From Maribacter sp. (GTDB taxonomy: Bacteria; Bacteroidota; Bacteroidia; Flavobacteriales; Flavobacteriaceae): 64,000 bases of DNA. Below the pieces are notes generated by a model. That model saw only the letters and a list, made by a program, of their open reading frames with translations, ran no database searches and was not told the origin of the DNA. Positions 8,715-18,629 of this stretch are shown here, in pieces; positions within the stretch are counted from its first letter, which is position 1; every line of letters begins with the position of its first letter. The translations under genes were made by a program, and so were the position numbers. The stretch spans positions 62,001 through 126,000 of the forward strand of contig PDPR01000008.1 in assembly GCA_002749285.1 (NCBI GenBank), written 5' to 3'.

Positions 8715-8745
8715 TTGTAAAGAAATGAATAAGGGTTTACCTTTG
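8715..8745 (+). promoter_or_regulatory. promoter of the ferredoxin gene
   Basis: TTG at 8715-8717 and TACCTTTG at 8738-8745 (perfect TAnnTTTG) with a 20-nt spacer, the standard Bacteroidota arrangement. The ferredoxin start codon follows 51 nt after the -7 box. Confidence 0.65.
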
Positions 8746-8747
8746 GG

Positions 8748-8755
8748 CAAAAATA
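8748..8755 (-). promoter_or_regulatory. -7 box TATTTTTG for the luxC-type/serC/serA operon
   Basis: On the minus strand this is TATTTTTG, a perfect TAnnTTTG, 43 nt before the reductase start codon at 8704. It lies only 2 nt from the oppositely directed ferredoxin -7 box, so the two promoters overlap and should compete. No clear -33 TTG. Confidence 0.45.
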
Positions 8756-8796
8756 AGGATGCTGGAGCGAATCCAGTTTAAAAGGGAGGAAAAATT

Positions 8797-9150
8797 ATGG
8801 CAATAATTATTACAGATGAATGCATAAATTGTGGGGCATGTGAACCAGAGTGCCCCAATAATGCAATTTATGAGGCGGCTGATGATTGGCGCTACAGCGA
8901 TGGCACCTCGTTGAACGGGGATATTGTCTTGCCTAGTGGGGCCGCTATGGATGCAGATGAGGTACAGGAGCCGATCAGTGACGAATATTATTATATAGCC
9001 CCTGATAAATGTACCGAATGTAAAGGATTCCACGATGAACCCCAATGTGCCGCAGTTTGCCCAGTGGATTGTTGTGTGCCCGATGATGGGAATGAGGAGA
9101 CCGAGAAACAATTGTTGGCCAAACAAAAATTCATGCATCCAGAGGGTTAA
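8797..9150 (+). CDS. 2[4Fe-4S] ferredoxin
   Basis: A 117-residue electron carrier with two [4Fe-4S] sites. First cluster motif [12 protein letters not shown] near the N-terminus, second motif [18 protein letters not shown] at about 73-90, with an 8-residue insertion between the second and third Cys, and another CxxxC in VDCCVPDD. Between them is an acidic, aromatic loop ([19 protein letters not shown]). This is the YfhL/Alvin-type extended ferredoxin common in Bacteroidota. A strong ribosome binding site, GGGAGG, lies 8-13 nt before the ATG, unusually good for this genome. It diverges from the acyl-CoA reductase gene. Confidence 0.93.
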   Translation: MAIIITDECINCGACEPECPNNAIYEAADDWRYSDGTSLNGDIVLPSGAAMDADEVQEPISDEYYYIAPDKCTECKGFHDEPQCAAVCPVDCCVPDDGNEETEKQLLAKQKFMHPEG

Positions 9151-9275
9151 GTACACCTTTATTGTCTTTCCAGGGTAGGTGTTGTACTTAAACCGGGACC
9201 AAGGAGAATATATGCCCGAACAAATTGTTTGGGCTTTTGTTTTAAGGTAAAAGGGTCAAGAACCATTTGAAAAAC

Positions 9276-9283
9276 TATCTTTG
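9276..9283 (+). promoter_or_regulatory. -7 box TATCTTTG for ychF
   Basis: Perfect TAnnTTTG, 50 nt before the ychF start. No TTG at the expected -33 spacing. Confidence 0.4.
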
Positions 9284-9333
9284 CACACGAATTTGAAAAT
9301 AGATTACTTTTCACCCCCTGAAATGTCTTTAAT

Positions 9334-10428
9334 ATGAAAGCAGGTATTGTAGGATTGCCAAACGTGGGAAAGTCCACTTTGTTTAATTGTCTGTCAAATG
9401 CAAAGGCACAAAGTGCAAACTTTCCGTTCTGTACTATTGAGCCCAATATCGGTGTTGTCAATGTCCCTGATTCCAGATTGGGGAAATTGGAGGAACTTGT
9501 CAATCCAGAACGGGTATTGCCCGCCACGGTAGAGATTGTTGATATCGCAGGTTTGGTAAAAGGGGCGAGCAAGGGGGAAGGACTTGGGAACCAATTTTTG
9601 GGAAACATTCGTGAGACGGACGCCATTCTTCATGTGCTTCGCTGTTTCGACAATGACAACATCGTTCATGTAGATGGTTCGGTCAATCCTATCAGGGACA
9701 AGGAAACCATTGATATGGAATTGCAATTGAAAGACCTTGAAACCGTAGATAAGAAATTGGACAAGGTCAAAAGGGCTGCGAAAACGGGGAATAAAGAAGC
9801 ACAAAAAGAGGAGACGGCACTTTTGAGGGTCAAGGAAGGACTTGAAGCCGGGGTCTCTGTCCGTGCCATTGAGTTCCCAGACGATGAAAAAAACGAATAT
9901 ATAAAACCCCTACAGTTCATTACCGATAAACCTGTAATGTATATCTGTAATGTGGACGAGGCTGCTGCTGTAACGGGTAATGCCTATGTGGAAAGGGTTA
10001 AGGAAGCAACAGCCAAGGAGAAGGCTGAAGTGATATTCCTTGATGTTGGCACCGAAGCGGATATCGCCGAGCTGGAAACCTATGAGGAACGCCAAATGTT
10101 CCTGGAGGATCTTGGACTTTCAGAACCTGGTTCGGTAAAACTGATCCGTGGAGCCTATAAATTATTGGATCTGGAGACCTATTTCACTGCCGGTGTCAAG
10201 GAGGTAAGGGCCTGGACTATTCCTGTAGGCGCAACAGCACCACAGGCAGCAGGGGTAATACATACCGATTTTGAAAAAGGGTTTATCAGGGCAGAGGTGA
10301 TCGCATACGGGGATTATATTGAGTATGGAAGTGAGGCAAAGGTCAAAGAGGCTGGTAAAATGCGTGTCGAGGGAAAGGAATATATAGTCCAGGACGGGGA
10401 TATAATGCATTTCCGTTTTAATGTGTAG
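9334..10428 (+). CDS. ychF: redox-regulated ATPase YchF (OLA1 family GTPase-like)
   Basis: A universally conserved P-loop protein that prefers ATP to GTP, binds ribosomes and takes part in stress responses. 364 residues, standard length. Motifs: G1 [12 protein letters not shown] at about 6-17, [20 protein letters not shown] (G3 region, about 70-90), NVDEAA in place of the G4 NKxD, a coiled-coil insertion around 120-175 and a C-terminal TGS domain ([29 protein letters not shown]). Start at the ATG 9334, directly giving [12 protein letters not shown]. Single gene unit. Confidence 0.97.
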   Translation: MKAGIVGLPNVGKSTLFNCLSNAKAQSANFPFCTIEPNIGVVNVPDSRLGKLEELVNPERVLPATVEIVDIAGLVKGASKGEGLGNQFLGNIRETDAILHVLRCFDNDNIVHVDGSVNPIRDKETIDMELQLKDLETVDKKLDKVKRAAKTGNKEAQKEETALLRVKEGLEAGVSVRAIEFPDDEKNEYIKPLQFITDKPVMYICNVDEAAAVTGNAYVERVKEATAKEKAEVIFLDVGTEADIAELETYEERQMFLEDLGLSEPGSVKLIRGAYKLLDLETYFTAGVKEVRAWTIPVGATAPQAAGVIHTDFEKGFIRAEVIAYGDYIEYGSEAKVKEAGKMRVEGKEYIVQDGDIMHFRFNV

Positions 10429-10680
10429 TTACAGGGTCATATACTGTTTTCACAAATCATTGGCAAAAGTCAGGTAACCTTTGCAAGGCTTTCTTTATGT
10501 GGTATTTCAAAATACTGCCTTTTCTTTTTTGTTGTTGTGGTTTCTGGCCAAACCCATGGTCCTTAAGGTGGGAATGCTTTATGTGCGATTCATACAGGTT
10601 TTCTCCAATAAGGTTGGAGCACTTGGGGATTATGGTGGATAAGGGACTGCATTTTATTGGTATAAAAGGAAATCGATCAT

Positions 10681-11589
10681 ATGTTAAGGACATCTTCTAG
10701 AACGGGTATAGGGATTGTTTATGCCATCTTGGGTATTCTGTTGTTTTCTGCAAAAGCTGTGTTGGTCAAGGTTGCTTACACGTACAAAGTCGACCATTTG
10801 GCCTTATTGTTGTTTCGTATGGTGTTTGCCTTGCCTTTTTACCTGTTTATAACCTTCTATAAGAAGCCTTTACATTTTAAGGAAATAAATTATAAGGATT
10901 ATCTGTGGGTAGTATTTTTCGGATTTATCGGTTACTATCTTGCCAGTCTTTTCGACTTTATGGGGCTTCGGTATATAAAAGCAGGACTAGAGCGTATCAT
11001 CCTTTTCATATACCCGACAATGGTAGTGCTCATATCGTGGTCGATTCTTAGAAAAAGTATTTCCAGAATACAGGTTATGGCCATTATTGTCACTTATTTG
11101 GGTGTGGTGGCCACCTTTTGGAACGAAGGGCCAATGAAGGATGGTTCTGTTGCCTTAGGGGGAGTTCTGATATTTTTAAGTGCTTTGGCATATGCTTCCT
11201 ATTTGGTGGGTAGCGGTTGGCTTATTCCTAAATTCGGGGTAATGCAATTTACGTCATATGCAATGGTCGTCTCTACCATATGTATTGTTGTGCATTATCT
11301 GATGGTAAAGGGGTTCGCTCTCCCGACCTATCCCAAAGAGGTTTATTATCTGGGGATGGCCATGGCCATTTTCTCTACGTTGATTCCTTCTTTTTTGGTT
11401 TCCGCAGCCATAAAAAGGCTAGGGGCCCCAACTTTTTCGATATTTGGTAGTTTAGGGCCTGTGTCAACCATTGTTTTGGCCTTTTTCTTTTTGGATGAAC
11501 ATATTTCCATACTTCAGATTATTGGAATGCTGATTGTTATTGCTGGTGTCACCTTGGTTTCTAGACAAAAATATCAAAGGTATGGTTGA
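10681..11589 (+). CDS. DMT-superfamily (EamA) transporter
   Basis: A 302-residue inner membrane protein with about ten predicted transmembrane helices in two EamA repeats. The first repeat starts with GIVYAILGILLFSAKAVLVK, the second with GSVALGGVLIFLSALAYASY; the second ends in the typical motif LGPVSTIVLAFFFLDEHIS followed by QIIGMLIVIAGVTLV. Members export or import amino acids, nucleosides or other metabolites; the substrate cannot be read from sequence. The 250 nt upstream carry no convincing gene. It is followed after 176 nt by parE. Confidence 0.9.
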   Translation: MLRTSSRTGIGIVYAILGILLFSAKAVLVKVAYTYKVDHLALLLFRMVFALPFYLFITFYKKPLHFKEINYKDYLWVVFFGFIGYYLASLFDFMGLRYIKAGLERIILFIYPTMVVLISWSILRKSISRIQVMAIIVTYLGVVATFWNEGPMKDGSVALGGVLIFLSALAYASYLVGSGWLIPKFGVMQFTSYAMVVSTICIVVHYLMVKGFALPTYPKEVYYLGMAMAIFSTLIPSFLVSAAIKRLGAPTFSIFGSLGPVSTIVLAFFFLDEHISILQIIGMLIVIAGVTLVSRQKYQRYG

Positions 11590-11765
11590 GGTATCGATTT
11601 ACCATAAAAGCTGTTTGGTGTTTCTTGCCGTAACTGAGATTTAGAAACATATACGTTGAATTATATGAACAAAATTGGTATTTTCGTCCTAGATTGTTTT
11701 CTAAGGCAAAAGCTTTGAAAATTGTTTTGGAATTTTATATTGACAGGGGTAAACCCTTATGAACT

Positions 11766-13625
11766 ATGGCAGAGTCCCAATATACTGAAGATAATATCCG
11801 ATCACTAGATTGGAAAGAGCACATTCGTTTGCGCCCAGGTATGTATATAGGAAAACTGGGTGATGGCTCTTCGGCCGATGATGGTATCTACATACTTTTA
11901 AAGGAGACCCTCGATAACTGCATCGATGAATTTGTAATGGGTGCGGGCAAGACCATCGAAATAACCATAAAGGATAGGATGGTCCGTGTCAGGGATTATG
12001 GCCGGGGCATTCCCCTGGGGAAAGTTGTCGATGTAGTCTCGAAGATGAATACAGGGGGCAAGTATGACAGCCGTGCATTTAAGAAATCAGTTGGTCTTAA
12101 CGGTGTGGGCACAAAAGCCGTAAATGCACTTTCCAGCTTTTTCGAAGTACAGTCATCAAGGGACAACCAAATGAAAACGGTCCAATTTGAGCAAGGAAAC
12201 CTAACCTTGGAGGAAGGTCCTGTCGATACTTCCAAAAGAAAGGGGACCAGGGTCTCATTCATCCCCGATGAGGCCATATTCAAAAATTACAAATTCAGGA
12301 ATGAGTATGTGGAGCGCATGCTCAAAAACTATGTATACCTTAATCCGGGACTGACCATTGTCTTTAATGGGGAAAAATTCCATTCCGAGAATGGGCTGAA
12401 GGACCTACTCGAGGACAACAATAGTGCCGAAGATCTATTATACCCCATCATACACCTGAAGGGGGAGGATATTGAAGTGGCGATTACCCACAGCAAGACC
12501 CAATATAGCGAGGAATACCATTCCTTTGTGAACGGTCAGCATACTACCCAGGGAGGAACACATCAATCCGCATTCCGTGAAGCATTGGTCAGGACCATAC
12601 GGGATTTTTACGGGAAGAACTACGATGCCAGTGATATTCGAAAATCCATTATTTCCGCCGTTTCCATAAAGGTAATGGAGCCCGTATTCGAAAGTCAGAC
12701 CAAGACCAAATTGGGGTCTACCGATATGGGAGGTGATTTTCCGACAGTCCGAACCTACATCAATGATTTCGTAGGGAAGTACCTGAACAATTATTTGCAC
12801 AAAAACCCGGAAACCGCCGAGAAATTGCAACGGAAGGTCATAATGGCCGAAAAAGAACGGAAAGAACTTTCGGGCATACGTAAATTAGCGCGGGACCGTG
12901 CCAAAAAAGCCAGTCTACACAATAAGAAATTACGGGATTGCCGAGTGCATTTGGGCGATATGAAGAACAATCGTAGATTGGACAGTACCTTGTTCATCAC
13001 CGAAGGGGATTCTGCCTCCGGCTCCATTACCAAATCGCGTGACGTAAATACCCAAGCCGTATTCAGCTTACGGGGCAAGCCCTTGAATTCGTACGGGATG
13101 TCCAAAAAGATCGTATACGAGAACGAGGAGTTCAATTTATTACAGGCTGCCCTGAACATAGAGGAATCTATGGAGGATCTGCGGTATAACAATATTGTGA
13201 TAGCAACCGATGCCGATGTGGACGGAATGCACATACGGCTTCTATTGATAACGTTTTTCCTACAGTTTTTCCCGGAATTGATCAAGGAAAACCACCTCTA
13301 TATTCTACAAACCCCTTTATTCAGGGTGCGAAACAAAAAAGAGACCATCTATTGTTATAGTGATGAGGAACGTAGGAATGCCATTGCCAAGTTGACCGGT
13401 AAACCGGAAATAACACGCTTTAAGGGCTTAGGGGAAATATCACCGGATGAATTCCAGTATTTCATAGGGGAGGATATTCGGTTGGAACCAGTGATGTTGG
13501 ATAAGGCCATGTCCATAGAAAATCTATTGCAATTCTACATGGGTAAAAACACCCCAGACCGTCAGGAGTTCATCATCAACAACCTTAAAGTGGAAATTGA
13601 TTTAGTTGAGGAAAACCAATTATAA
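11766..13625 (+). CDS. parE: DNA topoisomerase IV subunit B
   Basis: ATPase subunit of topoisomerase IV, which decatenates daughter chromosomes. 619 residues. N-terminal GHKL ATPase: [24 protein letters not shown] with the Mg-ATP Asn, [25 protein letters not shown]; transducer domain with [10 protein letters not shown]-terminal TOPRIM domain with [12 protein letters not shown] and [16 protein letters not shown], and the conserved [13 protein letters not shown] end. The order with parC immediately downstream (25 nt) identifies it as ParE rather than GyrB, as does the KLGDG sequence after the GMYIG motif typical of Bacteroidota ParE. Confidence 0.96.
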   Translation: MAESQYTEDNIRSLDWKEHIRLRPGMYIGKLGDGSSADDGIYILLKETLDNCIDEFVMGAGKTIEITIKDRMVRVRDYGRGIPLGKVVDVVSKMNTGGKYDSRAFKKSVGLNGVGTKAVNALSSFFEVQSSRDNQMKTVQFEQGNLTLEEGPVDTSKRKGTRVSFIPDEAIFKNYKFRNEYVERMLKNYVYLNPGLTIVFNGEKFHSENGLKDLLEDNNSAEDLLYPIIHLKGEDIEVAITHSKTQYSEEYHSFVNGQHTTQGGTHQSAFREALVRTIRDFYGKNYDASDIRKSIISAVSIKVMEPVFESQTKTKLGSTDMGGDFPTVRTYINDFVGKYLNNYLHKNPETAEKLQRKVIMAEKERKELSGIRKLARDRAKKASLHNKKLRDCRVHLGDMKNNRRLDSTLFITEGDSASGSITKSRDVNTQAVFSLRGKPLNSYGMSKKIVYENEEFNLLQAALNIEESMEDLRYNNIVIATDADVDGMHIRLLLITFFLQFFPELIKENHLYILQTPLFRVRNKKETIYCYSDEERRNAIAKLTGKPEITRFKGLGEISPDEFQYFIGEDIRLEPVMLDKAMSIENLLQFYMGKNTPDRQEFIINNLKVEIDLVEENQL

Positions 13626-13650
13626 ACCTAGATAACCCGAATCTTTCTTT

Positions 13651-16329
13651 ATGGAAGGGAATGAAGAGCTGAACGAAGCACAAAACGAGAACCCATCAAC
13701 CGACGACAACACTGGGGCCAAGGAAAACGGTTATGAACTGACCAAGGTTACGGGCATGTACAAGGATTGGTTTTTGGATTATGCTTCCTATGTCATTTTA
13801 GAGCGTGCGGTACCAGCGATCGAAGATGGGTTCAAGCCCGTACAGCGTAGGATCCTACACGCCCTTAAGGAGCTTGATGATGGGCGTTACAATAAAGTGG
13901 CCAATGTAGTGGGGCATACCATGCAATACCATCCTCACGGGGATGCAAGTATTGCGGATGCCATGGTACAGATTGGTCAAAAAGACCTATTGATCGATAC
14001 CCAGGGCAACTGGGGTAATATCTTGACCGGGGATAGGGCCGCCGCTTCCCGATATATTGAGGCACGATTATCAAAATTTGCCTTGGAGGTAGTGTTCAGT
14101 CCCAAGATCACCGAATGGCAACTCTCTTATGATGGCCGAAAAAAAGAACCGGTAAACCTACCTGTTAAATTCCCCCTATTACTTGCGCAAGGGGCGGAAG
14201 GTATTGCGGTAGGACTATCCACCAAGGTGCTGCCACACAATTTCAACGAACTTATAGACGCCTCGATAAAGCATTTAAAAAGGCAACGATTTACACTTTT
14301 CCCTGATTTCCCTACAGCGGGAATCATTGATGTGGGCTCTTACAATGACGGTTTGAGGGGGGGCAAGGTTCGTGTGAGGGCAAAAATCAGCCAAAGGGAC
14401 AAGAGTACCTTGGTCATTAATGAAATCCCTTACGGAACCAATACTTCTTCCTTGATCGATTCCATATTGAAGGCGAACGAGAAAGGCAAGATCAAGATTA
14501 AAAAGATCGAGGATAATACGGCAGCCGAGGTAGAGATCTTGGTACACTTGCCCAACGGTATTTCTCCGGACAAGACAATAGATGCCCTTTATGCCTTTAC
14601 GGCCTGTGAATCCTCCATTTCGCCATTAGGGTGCATTATTGAGGACAACAAGCCCCTTTTTATAGGTGTGACCGACATGCTGAAGCAGTCTACGGACTTA
14701 ACTGTGGAACTTTTGAAGGCAGAGCTCAAAATCAAATTGTCCGAACTGGAAGAGCAATGGCATTTCGCTTCATTGGAACGTATTTTTATAGAAAACAGGA
14801 TTTATAGGGATATTGAGGAGGAAGAGACTTGGGAAGGGGTAATCCAGGCAATCGACAAAGGCCTAAAACCCTATACCAAGCACCTGAAAAGGGCCGTGAC
14901 CGAAGAGGATATCGTTCGTTTGACCGAAATTCGGATCAAGCGTATATCCAAATTCGATATTGATAAGGCCCAACAGCATTTGGATAATTTGGAGGAAAGT
15001 ATCGCCGATGTAAAGCATCACTTGGAGAACCTTGTTGGATTCGCAATCGATTATTTCAAAAATTTAAAGGCCAAATATGGCAAAGGCCGTGAACGTAAAT
15101 CGGAAATACGGATATTCGACGATATCGAGGCTACAAAAGTGGTCATACGAAACATAAAATTGTACGTAAACCGGGAAGAGGGTTTCGTCGGCACGTCTTT
15201 ACGTCGGGATGAATATGTGACCGATTGTAGTGATATAGATGATATTATAGTCTTCACAAAAGATGGTAAGGCAATGGTGACCAAAGTCGATACCAAGACC
15301 TTTATCGGCAAGAACATTATCCATGTGGCGGTCTTTAGGAAAAAGGACAAGCGCACGACCTACAATATGATTTACAGGGATGGTAAAGGAGGTCCCACGT
15401 ACATCAAAAGATTCAATGTGACCAGTGTTACCCGCGATAGACTTTATGACCTTACCCCAGGGAAACCGGGTTCCATTGTATATTATTTCTCGGCCAATCC
15501 GAATGGGGAGGCAGAGGTGGTCACAATAAACCTACGTAAGGTGGGTAGTATTAAAAAAATGAAATGGGACATCGATTTTGCTGATGTCCTGATAAAAGGA
15601 AGAGGGTCTAAAGGAAACATTGTCACGAAATACACCATAAAACGAATTGAACTAAAAGAAAAAGGAGGGTCGACCCTTAAGCCCCGGAAAATATGGTTCG
15701 ATGATGTAGTGTCCCGTTTGAACGTAGATGGTAGGGGGGAGCTATTGGGTGAATTCCGTGGCGAGGATCTTTTGTTGGTTGTAAACCAGAAAGGGGTGGC
15801 CAAAACAATTTTGCCAACCTTGACCTCCCGTTTTGATGATGATATGATCATTATTGAAAAATGGAATCCCAATAAACCACTATCCGCTATTTATTGGGAA
15901 GGGGGGAAAGGGCGGTTCTATGTAAAACGTTTTATGATAGAGCATCCCAATCGGGAAGATATGTTCATTTCCGAACACCCAAGATCATACCTTGAATTGG
16001 TCTCCACAGATTGGCGTCCTGTTGCCAAAATAGAGTTCGTGAAGCCTAGGGGCAAGGATGCCAAGCCGGACTTGACTATTGGCCTGGAGGAATTTATAGC
16101 TGTTAAGGGGATAAAAGCCCTGGGGAACCAATTAACCTCAGACAAAGTGAAGAACATTAATTTATTGGAGCCTTTGCCTTATGAGGAGCCAAAAGCCCCT
16201 GAAGTTAGTGAGATGGAAGTGGTTGATGAAGAGGATGTAAGCATCGACCGAAAAAAGGAAGTGAAACAAAAAGATAGTGATAAAAAGGGTCCTGATATCG
16301 ATGACGAAGGACAGACCGCTTTATTTTAG
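13651..16329 (+). CDS. parC: DNA topoisomerase IV subunit A
   Basis: DNA breaking and rejoining subunit of topoisomerase IV. 892 residues. N-terminal acidic extension (EELNEAQNENPSTDDN), then the winged-helix/tower domain with KPVQRRILHALKELDD, the quinolone-determining region HPHGDASIADAMVQI and the catalytic Tyr in RAAASRYIEARLSKFAL. A coiled-coil region (HLDNLEESIADVKHHLENL) leads to a C-terminal beta-pinwheel domain from about 540 (EGFVGTSLRRDEY). The C-terminus is a low-complexity charged tail (DEEDVSIDRKKEVKQKDSDKKG) ending in QTALF. The stop codon abuts the first base of the mscL start, so parE-parC-mscL are likely one transcript. Confidence 0.97.
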   Translation: MEGNEELNEAQNENPSTDDNTGAKENGYELTKVTGMYKDWFLDYASYVILERAVPAIEDGFKPVQRRILHALKELDDGRYNKVANVVGHTMQYHPHGDASIADAMVQIGQKDLLIDTQGNWGNILTGDRAAASRYIEARLSKFALEVVFSPKITEWQLSYDGRKKEPVNLPVKFPLLLAQGAEGIAVGLSTKVLPHNFNELIDASIKHLKRQRFTLFPDFPTAGIIDVGSYNDGLRGGKVRVRAKISQRDKSTLVINEIPYGTNTSSLIDSILKANEKGKIKIKKIEDNTAAEVEILVHLPNGISPDKTIDALYAFTACESSISPLGCIIEDNKPLFIGVTDMLKQSTDLTVELLKAELKIKLSELEEQWHFASLERIFIENRIYRDIEEEETWEGVIQAIDKGLKPYTKHLKRAVTEEDIVRLTEIRIKRISKFDIDKAQQHLDNLEESIADVKHHLENLVGFAIDYFKNLKAKYGKGRERKSEIRIFDDIEATKVVIRNIKLYVNREEGFVGTSLRRDEYVTDCSDIDDIIVFTKDGKAMVTKVDTKTFIGKNIIHVAVFRKKDKRTTYNMIYRDGKGGPTYIKRFNVTSVTRDRLYDLTPGKPGSIVYYFSANPNGEAEVVTINLRKVGSIKKMKWDIDFADVLIKGRGSKGNIVTKYTIKRIELKEKGGSTLKPRKIWFDDVVSRLNVDGRGELLGEFRGEDLLLVVNQKGVAKTILPTLTSRFDDDMIIIEKWNPNKPLSAIYWEGGKGRFYVKRFMIEHPNREDMFISEHPRSYLELVSTDWRPVAKIEFVKPRGKDAKPDLTIGLEEFIAVKGIKALGNQLTSDKVKNINLLEPLPYEEPKAPEVSEMEVVDEEDVSIDRKKEVKQKDSDKKGPDIDDEGQTALF

Positions 16330-16776
16330 ATGTTGGCTCCAATGAAGAATTTCATCCAAGAATTCAAGGATTTTGCGATAAAGGGCAATATGATGGATAT
16401 GGCCATCGGTATTATAATAGGTACAGCGTTCAACAAGGTTGTCAGCGTTCTTGTCAAAAAGGTAATAATGCCACCTTTATCATTGATGACGGAGGATGTC
16501 CATTTAGCCGATAAAAAATATATCATGCGGGAGGCTATTGGTGATGTGTCCGAGGTTGCCATAGGCTATGGGGAACTTATCGAGGTAATCATTGACTTCA
16601 CGATTATTTCTTTCACTATTTTTGTGGTAATCAAATTCATGAACCGTTTTAGGAGTAAAGCAGAAGATCCTGCCAATAAAGAAGAAACAACACCAAAGAA
16701 CATTGAGTTGTTGGCGAATCTAGAGAAACTTATGGAAGAGCAGAATGAAATTCTCAGGAACAATAAAGAACAATAA
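16330..16776 (+). CDS. mscL: large-conductance mechanosensitive channel
   Basis: Pentameric inner membrane channel that releases solutes on hypo-osmotic shock. 148 residues from ATG 16330, which begins at the base after the parC stop; Met5 (16342) is an equally plausible start giving MKNFIQEFKDFAIKGN, the canonical N-terminal amphipathic helix. TM1 carries MDMAIGIIIGTAFNKVVSVLV with the pore-lining pattern, then the periplasmic loop (EDVHLADKKYIM), TM2 (VIIDFTIISFTIFVVIKFM) and a cytoplasmic coiled-coil helix (ANLEKLMEEQNEILRN). Translational coupling to parC seems likely. Confidence 0.95.
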   Translation: MLAPMKNFIQEFKDFAIKGNMMDMAIGIIIGTAFNKVVSVLVKKVIMPPLSLMTEDVHLADKKYIMREAIGDVSEVAIGYGELIEVIIDFTIISFTIFVVIKFMNRFRSKAEDPANKEETTPKNIELLANLEKLMEEQNEILRNNKEQ

Positions 16777-16832
16777 CATGTCTTATATAGTGCCGAAGGA
16801 CCAAACAGTAACTTTACATTAATTAAAGAATT

Positions 16833-17786
16833 ATGGATTTTACGAACCCTTTAGTATACGGAGCACCTTGTTTTATAGCATTTATCTTATTGGAATTAAC
16901 TTATAGTAAAACCCATGGGGATGATGAGCTCTATGAGTGGAAGGACTTGTTCGCTAGTGGCTTTATGGGTGTTGGCTCTGCGATTATTGCCCCACTGATC
17001 AAAGTTGTTTCCGCTATTGTCATATTCAAATTTGTTTATGGGTTGTTCAACCCGTTGGTTGATGGGGCTAGGGTCAATATTATGGGCTATGCCTCGTTTA
17101 GTTATGCATGGTATGTATGGTTACTTTGCCAATTGGCCGATGATTTCACATACTATTGGTTCCATAGGGCCAACCATCAAGTACGTATTCTTTGGGCTGC
17201 CCATATTGTTCACCATTCATCTGAAAATTTTAATCTTGGAACGGCTGTGCGAAACGGTTGGTTTACCATTCTGTATAAGCCTTTGTTCTATATGTGGATG
17301 CCGGCAGTGGGTTTCCCTCCTGAAATGGTCGTCGTCTGTCTAGGTATCGAAGCACTGTGGCAATTTCAATTACATACGGTATATGTACCTAAATTGGGCT
17401 TTTTGGAAAAAATATTCAATACACATACCATGCACCAAGTACATCACGCACAGAATGTTGAATATTTGGATAAAAACCATGGTGGATTCCTGAATATCTT
17501 TGATAAGGTCTTTGGTACCTGGAAGGAGTATGATGAGGATATTGATGTCAAATATGGGGTTACCCATGCACCACAATCACATAATCCCATTGTCATCCTT
17601 ACCCATGAATTCAAGGATATTTGGAACGATGTGAAAAAAGCAAAGAAATTCTCCCATGCCTTAATGTATATTTTCGGGCCTCCGGGCTGGAGTCCTGATG
17701 GTAGTACCCTGACTGTAAAACAGCAACAAAGGGCTGTTAAGGAACAGAGGAACGAAAACCCCACATCACATACAAGGCCAAATTAG
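16833..17786 (+). CDS. sterol desaturase/fatty acid hydroxylase family protein
   Basis: An integral membrane di-iron oxygenase of 317 residues. The three histidine clusters are present: HRANH preceded by YYWF (about 111-116), HIVHHSS (about 128-134) and HTMHQVHHAQN (about 199-209), with a further His in NHGGFLNIFDKVFGTW, a typical segment of this family. Four hydrophobic stretches surround them. Substrate is unknown: members hydroxylate or desaturate sterols, carotenoids, fatty acids or alkylglycerols. The C-terminus (GWSPDGSTLTVKQQQR) is found in the Bacteroidota subgroup related to alkylglycerol monooxygenase. A near-match -7 box (TAACTTTA, about 16812) precedes it. Confidence 0.88.
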   Translation: MDFTNPLVYGAPCFIAFILLELTYSKTHGDDELYEWKDLFASGFMGVGSAIIAPLIKVVSAIVIFKFVYGLFNPLVDGARVNIMGYASFSYAWYVWLLCQLADDFTYYWFHRANHQVRILWAAHIVHHSSENFNLGTAVRNGWFTILYKPLFYMWMPAVGFPPEMVVVCLGIEALWQFQLHTVYVPKLGFLEKIFNTHTMHQVHHAQNVEYLDKNHGGFLNIFDKVFGTWKEYDEDIDVKYGVTHAPQSHNPIVILTHEFKDIWNDVKKAKKFSHALMYIFGPPGWSPDGSTLTVKQQQRAVKEQRNENPTSHTRPN

Positions 17787-17808
17787 GCAATGGTATAATA
17801 ACTTGATC

Positions 17809-18627
17809 CTATTCCCCATTAACTTCCTCTAAGGAAGAAGTTTTCTTTTTTTTCTTCATTCGCATATTAAGGAACTCTACCATAAGCGAGAATGTAATGG
17901 AGAAATAGAGGTATCCTTTTGGTATGACCCCAACCTCATTGCCAAAGACCACTAAATGCGATAAATGGGCAGATTCCGCAATCAGCATAAACCCGATCAG
18001 AATAAGGAAAGAGAGTCCCAAAACCTGGATTGAAGGGTGTTTGTTAACGAACTCACCCACTGGATTGGCGAACAGCATCATAATCAGAACCGAGATGATT
18101 ACGGCTACAACCATTAAAACCAGTGCATCATTCGGATTTGGGGATATTCCATTGGTCATACCAATCGCAGTCAAAATAGAATCGAAAGAAAAAACAATGT
18201 TGATTACCGTAATTTGGACAATGGCATTGATTAAAGAAGTAGATCGTTGGTTTGCCACCTCCCGCTCATCATGTCCCTTGTCCTCGATTTTTTCATGGAT
18301 CTCACTTGTGCTCTTATAAAGCAAGAAAAGTCCGCCTACGAATAATATCAATCCCTGTCCGCTAATCCCACCTGATATCCATCCACTGTCCAAAACCCAA
18401 AAAGGGTTCTTCATACTGGTCAGCAATGAAATCCCGAACAATAACAGGATACGCATGACCATAGCTAGGACCAGCCCTATATTGGTAGCTTTTTTGCGTT
18501 GTCCCTTTTCTAATTTCCCGGCAGCAATCGATATGAAGATAATGTTGTCTATACCTAGGACAATTTCAAGGAAAGTTAATGTAAGTAATGCCACCCAGGC
18601 ATCAGGACTTGTTAAGATTTCGAACAT
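17809..18627 (-). CDS. TerC-family integral membrane protein
   Basis: 272 residues with seven to eight transmembrane helices and the TerC family acidic membrane motifs: LTFLEIVLGIDNIIFISI at about 17-34 and INIVFSFDSILTAIGM at about 140-155, plus GQGLILFVGGLFLLYKS. TerC/Alx proteins are linked to tellurite resistance and to manganese export and metal loading of exoenzymes; the sequence alone does not decide between these. The basic tail (MKKKKKTSS) is cytoplasmic. The gene starts 2 nt after the stop of a small lipoprotein gene, so the two are very likely one operon. No yybP-ykoY-like leader is apparent. Confidence 0.92.
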   Translation of the reverse strand: MFEILTSPDAWVALLTLTFLEIVLGIDNIIFISIAAGKLEKGQRKKATNIGLVLAMVMRILLLFGISLLTSMKNPFWVLDSGWISGGISGQGLILFVGGLFLLYKSTSEIHEKIEDKGHDEREVANQRSTSLINAIVQITVINIVFSFDSILTAIGMTNGISPNPNDALVLMVVAVIISVLIMMLFANPVGEFVNKHPSIQVLGLSFLILIGFMLIAESAHLSHLVVFGNEVGVIPKGYLYFSITFSLMVEFLNMRMKKKKKTSSLEEVNGE

Positions 18628-18629
18628 GG

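Noticed and set aside
8737..9156. Long antisense frame (139 codons) opposite the ferredoxin gene
   Set aside because: Exact shadow of the ferredoxin; the ferredoxin has cluster motifs, a strong ribosome binding site and a promoter.
10497..10700. 67-codon plus-strand frame before the DMT transporter
   Set aside because: Cys- and Trp-rich sequence without family resemblance, overlaps the real start of the transporter, no ribosome binding site or promoter.
12438..12830. 130-codon frame opposite parE
   Set aside because: Shadow of parE; no motif and no initiation context.
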